Source of the DNA: Boswellia sacra
Taxonomy: Eukaryota > Streptophyta > Magnoliopsida > Sapindales > Burseraceae
Direction: 5' to 3'
DNA: 64,000 bases
NCBI GenBank assembly: GCA_013180625.2
Contig: SNVD02008806.1
Location: 285,495-349,494 of the forward strand
The notes beneath the pieces were generated by a model. It worked only from the letters and a program-made list of their open reading frames with translations. It did not search any database and was not told where the DNA came from. The translations under genes and the position numbers were made by a program. Shown here piece by piece: positions 48,002 through 58,499 of the stretch (within the stretch, counting starts at the first letter, position 1; each line of letters begins with the position of its first letter).

Positions 48002-50076
48002 TGTGTAATGCCCCAAAATCGAAACATAAATATTGTTAAAATGCTATTAAATCACTAATAATAAATCTCTAAACAAAAACTTCAATAATCCTTTTTATTA
48101 GGAAAAGTGAACAGAACAATATATTTAATGTCTCTCTAATCAAAACAAAATCTACAATCTAAAGTTTCAAACATAATTTCAATAAAAAAATAATCTTCTC
48201 ATTGCATAATTCAAAAAAAAAATAAACTAAAGTCTCGACATCCACCAGCAAGCCCAACTACTAAATTCTAAGACTACTCTGTAAAATGTTAGAGACGAGG
48301 GGTGAGCCGTCAACTTAGTAAGTAAAATCATACACAACCATTAGTATCTTTAAAACAATTATAAAAACATCATATAATTCATAGTTTAATACTTCAGTTT
48401 CGGAATTATATCTTAATAAAACGGAGTCATAACATTTGTAACACTTCAGATCAAAGAAATCATTCACAATCATTAAAGATAAAAAAAAATTTATCGACTC
48501 ATGTCACATAGTGTCACCCGTAATCCCGGTGATCCGGCCCAGAAATATGTTACCTGTATTCCCGGTGACCCGGCCCAGAAATATGTAACCTGTAATCCCG
48601 GTGACCTGGCCCAAAAATACGTCACCTGTAATCTCGGTGACCCGGCCCAAAAATATATATGTCACATGTAATCCCGGTGACCCGACCCAAAAATATGTCA
48701 CCTGTAATCCCTGTGACCCGACCCAAAAGTCGTGTGCACACTAATACCACAGCTGGGTTTAGAATTCATAACAGTATTTAGATACTATAGACAATGAGTC
48801 AAAACATTCAAGAACCATTTCAAATAACACGATACTCAAAGCACATATACTAATAACTTTTCGTAGATAATAGTAAGTTCGTCAAAAGTTTCTTTCACTA
48901 AAACGATTTTTAACATGAAAACGGTTTTTGAGAATCAATTTAAAAGCTTTGCTAAAACTCTAATTCCATAATTTATATTCTAAAACAGAAAATAATTCAT
49001 ATAATATCACATAAATATTTTCTAACAAATCAAAATATTTATTAAGAATACATTACACTTTAATCTAGTAAATGTATGATGTTACTTACCTTGATCGATG
49101 CAAAAAGAGAAATATCCTAGCTCCTACTATCCAACGATTGTCCTAAGGCATAACCAGAAAACATCTCAATAAATTCATAAACTCAACACCTCAAGTGTTC
49201 TACAAAGTTCCTTTAAATTTTTCTATTTAAAATTTTATAAATTTATATCTTAATCCGATTAACCTAGGATTTTGTAGAGGCGAACTAGACACATAAAGTA
49301 TTCAACTAAAACTTTTTCATGGCAAATTACGTTCAGAAACTATTTTTAAATAATTTTCATTTTCTGCCAGTAAATTCTGTCCAGAATTTTGAGATTAAGA
49401 TGTTTCAAATTCAAAATTTCATAAGAATTATTCCACGCTTAAAAATCATGAAAATTTATAGAAACATATATATCATCTTGACAAAGAAGCATATAAAATT
49501 TGAGAATTTCTGACTCCTCTAGTATATGAAAAAAATTCTGAAATTCGTAACATCCAGAAATCATAGTATTTTCAAGGATTGCAACAGAAAGTTTAAAAAT
49601 TCGTAATAAATTGAAATCTTAATATTTTTTTGTGAAATAAAATTTTACACGTTCATATATATGTCTATAAGAACATATAAAAAGATCAGACTGAAAATAG
49701 AATTTTAAGTATCCTAATAAATTCAAAAATCTTAAGCTGTTTTTTAATCTTTTGCAGAAATCCTAGCATAAATCTAGGCAACAATAATTCCTAGTAAAAA
49801 TTATTAAATCAAACTAAGAGAAATACAATCTTACCTTGAAATCTCTGAGTTTCAAAGCCTCCACCTAATTTTTAGGTTAAAAACCCTATTTACAATATTA
49901 TAATATTGCTTATATATTAGATGAGATTAAGGTATTCCAAAAGAGATAAAACTAAACCACTATTTATCTCTTCTAATTTAAATATAAATAAAACTCTTTC
50001 TTTTTTATTTATTATAATCCTTGTCCAACTCCTACAAAGACTTTTATTGCCCTAAAAAAATTTTATGGTTGTTACA
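48002..50076 (-). repeat. 3' LTR of the chromovirus (left copy)
   Basis: On the plus strand it begins TGTGTAATGCCCC and ends GTTGTTACA. It contains a 36-bp tandem array at about 48,513-48,732. It has two extra bases (TG) at its outer end compared with the right copy. Confidence 0.92.
48513..48732. repeat. 36-bp tandem array in the left chromovirus LTR, six units
   Basis: Units read GTCACCTGTAATCCCGGTGA followed by CCCGGCCCAAAAATAT. There are six copies with point differences, one with extra AT bases. 36 is a multiple of three, so the array stays open and yields the repeating peptide GRVTGITGDIFL on the minus strand; coding is not implied. Confidence 0.92.
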
Positions 50077-50125
50077 TCTCTCCCCTTCTTATCAAAAATT
50101 TTGTCCTCAAAATTTGATACATACC

Positions 50126-53100
50126 TTAACTTTCAAATAGTAGGGTGTATTTTTCTTTCACTTCTGCTTCACGCTCCCATGTTGCCTCTTCTAATGAATG
50201 ATTAGCCCATCATGTTTTTAAGAAGGGAATAACTCGGTTCCATAAAACTTGCTTCTTTTTGTCAACGATCTCTATAGGCTGCTCCTCATATATCATATCA
50301 CTTGATATTTGAATTGGTTGATAATTTAATACATGAGAAGGATCGGCAATGTATTTCCTCAATACAGACACATGAAATACATTGTGGAGTCTAGCTAAGT
50401 TAGGTGGTAAAGCTACACGATAGGCTACTGGCCCAATTCTTTCCAAGATCTCAAAAGGTCTAATAAATCTAGGCCTGAGCTTGCCTTTCTTCCCAAACCG
50501 CAAGACTCCTTTCCATGGCGATACCTTCAAAAAGATTGCATCACCAACCTCAAATTCCAATGCTCGTCTACAATGGTCTGCATAACTCTTCTGTCTACTC
50601 TGGGCTGCACAAAATCGTTCTCTGATTAGTTTAACTTTATCCGTTGTAATTTGGATAAGTTCCGGTCCCAACAATTTTCTTTCTCCAACTTCATCCCAAC
50701 ACAAAGGTGACCGACATCTTCTACCATATAAAGCTTTGTAAGGTGCCATCCCAATGCTAGAGTGAAAACTATTATTATAAGCGAACTCTATTAAGGTCAA
50801 ATGTTCTTCCTAGCCACCACCCAAATCAAGGATACTACATCATAGCATATCTTCTAGAGTTTGAATGGTTCTTTCTGATTGACCATCACTATGAGGATGG
50901 AAGGCAGTACTAAAGTTCAATTTTGTTCCCAACATCTTACGAAGACTACCCCAAAATTTTGATGTAAAACGTGAATCTCTATCTGATACAATAGATACCG
51001 GTACCTTATGCAACCTTACAATCTCTCGCAGAAATAATTTAGCCAGCTGACTCATGTTATCAGTGGTTTTAATAGCCAAGAAATGAGTTGAATTAGTTAA
51101 TCTGTCCACAATAACCCGGATGGAATCACAACCCCTCTTCGAACAAGGCAAACCATTGATAAAGTCTATAGTGATGTGCTCCCATTTCCATTCTTGAATA
51201 GGGAGTGATTGTAACGGACCACTAGGCCTTTAATGTTCCATCTTTACTTGTTGGCACACCAAACATTTGGAAACAAAATCAGCAATCTCCTTCTTCATAT
51301 TCTTCCATGAAAAGTTATTTTTCAAATCACGATACATTTTAGTACTCCCTGGATGAGTACTAAATGCAGATTCATGAGCCTTCCTCAAAATTTCTTTCTT
51401 CAAGTCTTTATTGGCTGGCACACATAATGGCTTTCCAAACCATAGAACCTAGTTGTCAGACAATCTGAATTCTGGTCTTTTACCTATCTTTACCTCTTCA
51501 CATATTTTAATAAATTCTAAATCTCCTTTCTAAGCCTCTTTAATAGCATCGATAAGATTAGGTTGCACCATCAAATACGATAGGATTTTATTGTATCCAT
51601 GCTGAACCACTGACACACCACATCTCTCAAGATCTCTTAAAATATGTCTCTGAGTAGTGAATAAAAGTGACATACATCTGGAAGACTTCCTACTAAGTGC
51701 ATCAGCTACTACATTGGCCTTACCAGAATGATAATTGATTGTGCAATCATAATATTTCACTAACTCGAGCCATCTTCTCTGTCTCAAATTGAGCTCCTTC
51801 TAAGTGAATAAATACCTTAAGCTCTTATGATCAGTAAATATCTTGCAAGTTTCTCCATATAAATAATGTCTCCAAATATTTAATGCAAAAACTACAGCTG
51901 CTAATTCTAGGTCATGGGTTAGGTAATTCTTTTCATAACTCTTCAATTGTCTTGATGCATAAGCAACTACCTTTCCATTTTGCATCAAAACACAACCCAA
52001 ACCCTTCTTAGATGCATCACTATACACAATGTATCCAATACCACTAGATGGAATAGTTAGGACAGGTGCAGAAACCAATCTATTCTTGAGTTCGAGGAAA
52101 CTCCGTTCATAATTCTCATCCCACTCAAATCTTGCATTCTTCCTAGTCAACCGAGTTAGAAGAACTGCAAGGTTGAAAATCCTTCTATAAAACATCGATA
52201 ATAGCCTGCTAAGCCAAGAAAACTTCTAATCTCAGTAACAGTAGTGGGTCTATTCCAACTCACCACAGCTTCAACTTTCGCAGGGTCCACTGAGATACCA
52301 TCACTAGTCACCACATGACCAAGAAAAACCATTCTATCCAACCAAAATTCACACTTCTTAAACTTTGCATATAACTTTTTCTCTCTAAGAGTTTGAAGTG
52401 TAATACTCAGATGTCTTCCATGTTCCTCCTTACTTTTAGAGTAAACCAAAATGTCATCAATAAACATAAAGACAAAGTGATCTAAATATGGCTTAAAGAC
52501 TCTGTTCATCAAATCCATAAAAGCTGCGGAGCATTTGTCAAACCAAATGGCATGACAAAAAACTCATAGTATCGGGTTCGAAAAGCTGTTTTAGGAACAT
52601 CTTCACTCCTTATCTTTAGTTGATGATATCCCGATCGTAGATCTATCTTTGAGAATACTGCTGCACCTTGTAATTGATTAAAAAGGTCATCAATCCTAGG
52701 GAGGGGATACTTATTTTTTATGGTGACACGATTTAGTTCTCGATAATCAATACATAGGCGCATGCTTCCATTCTTCTTCTTCACGAACAATACAAGTGCG
52801 CACCAAGGAGAAACACTAGGGTGAATGAAACCTTTATTTAATAATTCCTATAACTGTATCTTTAACTCCCTTAACTCTAGGGGTGCCATCCTATACGGTG
52901 TTTTTGAAATAGGTGTCGTACCAGGTAATAGGTCAATAACAAACTCTATTTCTCGATCGGGAGATATACCATGAAGATCATTTGAAAAAACATCAAGAAA
53001 CTCCTTCACAATAGGAATGTCACTAAGAGAGACCTTGTCATCCTTGTCTACAACAACACAAGCCATATACCCATCACACCCTTTCATTAGTAACTTCGTT

Positions 53101-53472
53101 GCTTTCACTGCGGACACTAAACCTTTATAAATATTCTGTGTTCCACGGAAACGAAATTCTGATTTCCTGGTATACGAAAGATAATCTCTTTTGTAGCACA
53201 ATCTATAGAGCATGATAAGTTGCTAACCAATCCATTCCCAAAATGATATCGAAGTCATGCATTTCTAGAGGTAAGAGGTCTACTAAGAAGTCTCTACCCT
53301 CAAAACTCACAACACAAGATTCATAAACACAACTAATCAAAGTAGAATCACCCAAAGGAGTAGCAATTGATAAGTGACCATCTAAAGGTTTAGCTAGATT
53401 CTCTAGATTCTTCACTCGATAAATAAAAGCACAAGACACAAAGGGATGTGTAGCACCCGAATCAAATAACAC
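50126..53472 (-). pseudogene. pol of the chromovirus (protease, RT, RNase H, integrase), interrupted
   Basis: The protease begins LFDSGATHPFVS with DSG intact. A frame change near 53,205 leads into RT ([19 protein letters not shown]). Further changes lie near 52,530, just before [11 protein letters not shown], and near 52,180. The rest is one frame: RNase H ([24 protein letters not shown]), integrase finger (HESAFSTHPG ... CLVCQQ), DDE positions (TIDFING; VSDRDSRF; DGQSERTIQ) and a chromodomain-like tail ending at 50126. Stops interrupt this frame near 51,800, 51,530, 51,450, 51,230 and twice near 50,800-50,840. The element is non-autonomous. Confidence 0.9.
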
Positions 53473-54638
53473 CTTAGCTTCTTTAGAAAAGCTAAATAGT
53501 GTACCTTACACCACATCATTAGAAGCATTGGCATCTTGCGTAGTCATAGTAAAGACACGCCCTTGAATCTTTGGCTTCTTTGCCTGACTGCCTTCTGCTA
53601 GAGTTTCAAGGTTAAAGTCCCGCATCTTCGAGCAATCTTTAATTCTGTGCCTTCTTTTACCACAACCAAAGCATGCACCTATCTTCCAATGACAATCTCC
53701 TCAGTGTACGTTGCCACAATGATTACAAGGGCTTCTATCATTTTGAGAAGATAATCTCCACCTTGTCTTTTAAAAGGACCATTACTTGTACCCTTCTGTC
53801 TTAGCCTATTATTACCACTGTTCTTAGGATTCAACTTGTTTTGATTATCCCATTCATTTTCAGATTCCACCAATTACCTCTAAGCAATCATGGCTCGATC
53901 CACCATTTTTGCATATGTGTCCAATATTAGCACTGCTAGTTGGGACTGAATAGCTGGACGTAAGCCCTCAAAGAACAATCTTGCTTTAGCAGCATCACTT
54001 GGTATGGTGGCAAATCGAGATAGAGCGTTGAATTTTTTCTCATATTCAGCCACTGATCTATTTTCTTGAGTCAAACGATTGAATTCTGCCTCTATCCTGT
54101 GGCGAACTTGATCAGGAAAATATTTCTCATTAAAGGAGTCTACAAACATCTTCCAAGTAATTTGTGAACCTTCTACCGTACGGTTAATCATCAATCGCGA
54201 AGTGGCTTCCCACCAATAGTTAGCCTCACCCTCCAAGACAAAAGATGCAAATGTAACCCTCAAATTACTCATACAACCCAAAGCTATGAAAATCTTTACT
54301 ATTTGCTTCAGCCAAACCTCAGCAACCAAAGGATCTGTAGTATCCTGAAAAGTAGGTGGACCTAGTTTCCTGAATTGCTCCAAGGTTATTACAGCTTCAC
54401 CCGCTACAGCATTGTTGCCTTCTCTATTATTACCACGTCCAGTATTATGATTTGCCATTTGCTCCATAATCCTATTTTGCTGCTCCATGAATCTAGTAAA
54501 TGTGCGCATCCATGGAGGATTATCCTGAGCTATTTCTTGAATAGTAGGGTTATCATTAGCATGATTATTACCACCTCTAGTTCGATTATTGTTACCCCTA
54601 TAGCTAGAAGCCTCAGTAGTCTGTCTACGTGGTGGCAT
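53473..54638 (-). pseudogene. gag of the chromovirus, interrupted
   Basis: The ATG at 54638 (MPPRRQTTEASSYRG) leads a 252-residue frame with the gag capsid domain (GEANYWWEATSRLM; SFNEKYFPDQVRHRIEAEF; RSVAEYEKKFNALSRFA). A stop at 53880-53882 and another just after it interrupt the frame, which continues to about 53,760. A frameshift then leads to a zinc knuckle (CFGCGKRRHRIKDC, about 53,680-53,640) preceded by a stop at 53701-53703. A further stop (53506-53508) lies before the protease. Confidence 0.87.
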
Positions 54639-54796
54639 CTTAAACTAATAAAATATAAGAAATTTAATAAGAAATCACATGAATGTTCTAGGCTTCTAAG
54701 ATCTAAAGAAAACTTATCATCTACGATCTAAGTCACTACTTTTTACTGACATTTTATAGTCTATAGAATCATATACCTAAGCTCTGATACCATAAC

Positions 54797-56859
54797 TGTA
54801 ACCCCCTAAAATCGAAACACAAATATTGCTAAAATGCTAGTAAATCACTAATAATAAATCTCTAAACAAAAACTTCAATAATCATTTTTATTAGGAAAAG
54901 TGAACAGAACAATACATTTAATGTCTCTCTAATCAAAACAAAATCTACAATCTAAAGTTTCAAACATAATTTCAATAAAAAAATAATCTTCTTATTGCAT
55001 AATTCCAAAAAACTGAACTAAAGTCTCGACATCCACCAGCAAGTCCAACTACTAACTTCCAAGACTACTCTGCAAAATGTTAGAGATGAGGGGTGAGCCG
55101 TCAACTCAGTAAGTAAAATCATACACAACCATTAGTATCTTTAAAACAATTATAAAAACATCATATAATTCATAGTTTAATACTTCAGTTTCGAAATTAT
55201 ATCTTAATAAAACGGAGTCATAACATTTATAACACTTCAGATCAAAGAAATCATTCACAATCATTAAAAATAAAAAAAAACATTTATCGACTCATGTCAC
55301 ACAGTGTCACCCGTAATCTCGGTGACTCGGCCCAGAAATATGTCACCTATATTCCCAGTGACCCGGCCCAGAAATATGTCACCTGTAATCCCAGTAACCC
55401 GGCCCAAAAAAATGTCACCTGTAATCCTGGTGACCCGGCCCAAAAATATGTCACCTGTAATCCCGATGACCCTGCCCAAAGTTGTGTGCACACTAATACC
55501 ACAGCTAGTTCAGAATTCATAACAGTGTTCAGATACTATGGACAATGAGTCAAAACATTCAAGAACCATTTCAAATAATACGATAATCAAAGTACATATA
55601 CTAATAACTTTTCGTAGATAATAGTAAGTTCGTCAAAAGTTCCTTTCACTAAAACGATTTTTAACATGAAAAAGGTTTTTGAGAATCAATTTAAAAGATT
55701 TGCTAAAACTCTAATTCCACAATTTATATTCTAAAAAAGAAAATAATTCATATAATATCACATAAAAATATTTTCTAACAAATCAATATATTTATTAAGA
55801 ACATATCACACTTTAATCATAGTACATGTATGATGTTACTTACCTTGATCGATGCAAAAAGAGAAATATCTTAGCTCCTACTCATCCAACGATTGTCCTA
55901 AGGCATAACCACAAAATATCTCAATAAATTCATAAACTCAACACCTCAAGTGTTCTACAAAAGTCCTTTAAATTTTGCTAAACAAACCGTTTTGCCTAAG
56001 TCTTATACCCTGAACAGAGGTGATTCCAGAAATTTTATAAATTTATATCTTAATTTGATTAATTTAGGATTTTGTAGATGTGAACTAGACGCATAAATTA
56101 CTCAGAGAAAAAACTTTTCAAGGCAAATTACGTTCAGAAACTATTTCTAAATAATTTTCGTTTTCTGCCAGTAAATTCTGTCCAGAATTTTGAGATTAAG
56201 ATGTTTCAAATTCAAAATTTCATAACAATTATTATACATGTTTAAAAATCATGAAAATTTATAAAAACATATATGTCATCTTGAAAAAGTATCATATGAA
56301 ATTTGAGAAATTTCTGACTCCTCTAGCATATGAAAAAAAATTCCGAAATTCGTAACATCCAGAAATCACAGTATTTTCCAGGATTTCAACAGAAAGTTTA
56401 AAAATTCGTAATAAATTGAAATCTTAATATTTTTTTGTGAAATAAAATTTTACACATTCATATATATGTCTATAAGAACATATAAAAACACTAGACTGAA
56501 AATCAAATTTTAAGTATCCTAATAAATTCAAAAATCCTAAGCTATTCTTTAATCCTCTGCAGAAATCCTAGCATAAATTTAGGCAACAATAATTCCTAGT
56601 AAAAATTATTAAATCAAACTAAGAGAAATACAATCTTACCTGCCTCCACCTAATTTTTAGGTTAAAAACCCTATTTGCAATATTGTAATATTGCTTATAT
56701 ACTAGATGAGATTAAGGTATTCCAAAAGAGATAAAACTAAACCACTATTTATCTCTTCTAATTTAATTATAAATAAAACTCTTTTTTTTAATTTATTATA
56801 ATCATTGTCCAACTCCCACAAAGACTTTTATAGCCCTAAAAAATTTTATGGTTGTTTCA
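54797..56859 (-). repeat. 5' LTR of the chromovirus (right copy)
   Basis: On the plus strand it begins TGTAACCCCC and ends GTTGTTTCA. It is highly similar to the left copy, with scattered indels (for example a deletion of TTGAAATCTCTGAG-like sequence near 56,640 and an extra block near 55,980-56,030). The primer-binding site lies four bases inward. Confidence 0.92.
55305..55485. repeat. 36-bp tandem array in the right chromovirus LTR, five units
   Basis: Same unit as in the left LTR but with five copies, so the arrays have changed length since the element inserted. Confidence 0.92.
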
Positions 56860-56864
56860 CAATG

Positions 56865-57100
56865 TCAAGTACACTGCCTCATCTTTTTCTTGAATCTGCT
56901 AGTAATTTGGTCATCCTCACCGAGCAGTAAGAAACCATGCTTTCGTGCGCAATGCTCTGCCTTGCCATCTTAAGAACTCCTTTTCCATTACTAGTTCTGC
57001 TTCTAGTCACTGTTCCAAGTATGTTGGTTTTTATCTGAAGACAAATTCTTGGAAGCAGGAAATTGATTGCTGCTCATGGGAGGGGGTCATGTGTTATTGT
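56865..57100 (+). pseudogene. N-terminal part of an LRR receptor-like protein (RLP), frameshifted
   Basis: Continues the frame from 48001. A hydrophobic signal-peptide core is followed by SSSPSSKKPCFRAQCSAL; a frameshift near 56,960-56,975 then leads to KNSFSITSSASSHC and TNSWKQEIDCCSWEGVMC. The last block (W...DCCSWEGVMC) is the LRR N-terminal cap of plant RLPs of the Cf-9 type, which sit at the plasma membrane and sense pathogens with co-receptors. The reading stops at 57,100, where a reverse LTR-type repeat begins. Of a gene normally near 900 codons, only about 80 remain in the window. Confidence 0.8.
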
Positions 57101-57443
57101 TGTGCAAAAATTCCAAGTCTATGATATCTAACAAGTAATAGAGTAATGAATGAGTATCATTCTCACGAGAATTGAATATCAATTACTAAACCTATTCTAA
57201 CCCAAAATTTGTTTGAACAATGAAAATTAAATGACAATTTAAGTAACTAAATGCAACTAACTAAACTAAAATTAACAAGTAAATAAGAATAAATGACAAT
57301 AAATTCAAGTTGATTAAATCAATGAAACAAGTTCTAGGGTATTAGATTTCACCTAAATTATCCACTTTCAATTCAAAAAATCAATGTTTATTTATATGTT
57401 GCCAACCAATTTCACTAATGTAATTGTTAATCTCTTTCAAGCA

Positions 57444-57488
<45 letters not shown>

Positions 57489-57960
57489 TGTGTGTGTGTG
57501 TTTATGAGAGAGAATTATATCTCTATCAATTTTGACAACCTATAAACACCCATTAGGCACAAGAAATGCCACAAGATTGTATAAATCACATATATATTTC
57601 TATCCTATGTCAATTTATGGCAAACCAATCAAGGATTATTTCAGTCTAATTTATATCTCAAATCATCCAATAATTGGCTAAAAAATCACAAGCATTAAGT
57701 ATATAATTAATTTGCTAAACAAATTTGAATAAAGATCAATATATTGAATTGAAAATAATTAGAGTATCGAACTTGGCTTACCCTAGATAAAGAATTAGTT
57801 CATAATGAATGTAAATAAAACAAAAGCAATGATAAAAGACATGGGTTACAAAGAACACTTAGGAAGAAGACTAAAAATCTTGAAAAACAATTCAAATCCT
57901 TTGACAAGACTCCAAATCTGAACCTCCAACGTGTTGTAGCCACCTCCCTTGCTTCCAAAG
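57101..57960 (-). repeat. Partial LTR-type repeat, minus orientation, cut by the CACTA element
   Basis: The left edge starts TGTGCAAAAATTCC, which is the CA end on the minus strand. Read on the minus strand, it has a tail (ATTCTCGTGAGAATGATA ... TTACTCTATTACTTGTTAGA) that matches the tail at the window's right end (ATCCTCGTGGGAACGATA ... TTTATTACTTGTGCGA). It is therefore the same or a related family as the 62,589 element. No ORF. A microsatellite lies inside (57,447-57,500). The CACTA end at 57,961 truncates it. Confidence 0.6.
57447..57500. repeat. (AT)n(TG)n microsatellite
   Basis: ATATATATAT followed by more than 20 TG dinucleotides with one TATG interruption. Confidence 0.97.
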
Positions 57961-57994
57961 CACTACAAGAATCAGGGGCATATACTGCGCCCAT

Positions 57995-58065
57995 CTGCGG
58001 TGGTTTTTAAAAACCACCGCAGAAGGCCGACATACAATGAACTCTATGGCGGTTTCGAAACCGCC
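57995..58065. repeat. Subterminal palindromes of the CACTA element
   Basis: A perfect 28-bp palindrome and a perfect 18-bp palindrome, both built on GCGGT and its complement. Such GC-rich subterminal motifs are the usual binding sites of the CACTA accessory protein. Confidence 0.85.
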
Positions 58066-58339
58066 GTTTAACTGGGCAAAAATCCCCAAATTTGTTTTGC
58101 CCTAAGAGCGGGAATTGCGTGAAATAATTTGGATCTCCCTCTCATCTCTCTCCCGTTTTCGCCCTCTCATCAAATTCTTGTATTCCCTCTCATTTCTCAT
58201 CAAATTATTTTCTAAATAATTGCGGGAATTACAGGAATTGGTCATGCCAAGCTTCCCTGTTTCGGATTTCCATTTTCTCTGCCAAGCGAATTGTAACTCC
58301 ACCACTCCTCTGTTTCGATCGTCGAGGCACTTTCTTCCG

Positions 58340-58456
58340 CTTTCTTCCGCTTTGCTACTGGTGAGCTACTTCAACCGAGTCGACGAAGATTGTGGCGAGG
58401 GATATCGTTTGACGCAGTTTGCCTGCTTTCTTCCGCTTTGCTACTGGTGAGCTACT
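58340..58456 (+). repeat. Duplicated 31-bp segment with a splice-donor motif
   Basis: The 31-bp segment ending CTACTGGTGAGCTACT lies at 58340-58370 and again at 58426-58456, with no difference. Both copies carry the consensus-like donor CTG/GTGAGC, in the leader region of the CACTA element. Confidence 0.8.
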
Positions 58457-58499
58457 ATATCTTATGTCTGCGTTTGCTATTGTGTTTCCATGGCTTGTT

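Larger units (their letters stand above)
48002..56859 (-). mobile_element. Ty3/gypsy chromovirus, Tekay-like, minus strand
   Basis: Two long LTRs (about 2.07 kb each) enclose gag-pol read leftward. The target duplication CAATG lies at 47997-48001 and 56860-56864. The primer-binding site, read on the minus strand, is TGGTATCAGAGC (plus 54792-54781), and a polypurine tract AGAAGGGGAGAGA abuts the 3' LTR (plus 50,077-50,090). The integrase is followed by a C-terminal part (EEQPIEIVDKKKQVLWNR ... EEATWERE) like the chromodomain-type tail of Tekay/Del chromoviruses. All coding parts are interrupted. Confidence 0.95.

Noticed and set aside
48504..48701. 65-residue ORF with GRVTGITGDIFL repeats (also 55,297-55,491)
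   Set aside because: It is the translation of a 36-bp LTR minisatellite, open because 36 is a multiple of three. No start context or conservation supports it.
48513..48732. CRISPR-like regular array
   Set aside because: Units are contiguous, with no unique spacers, and lie in a plant LTR.
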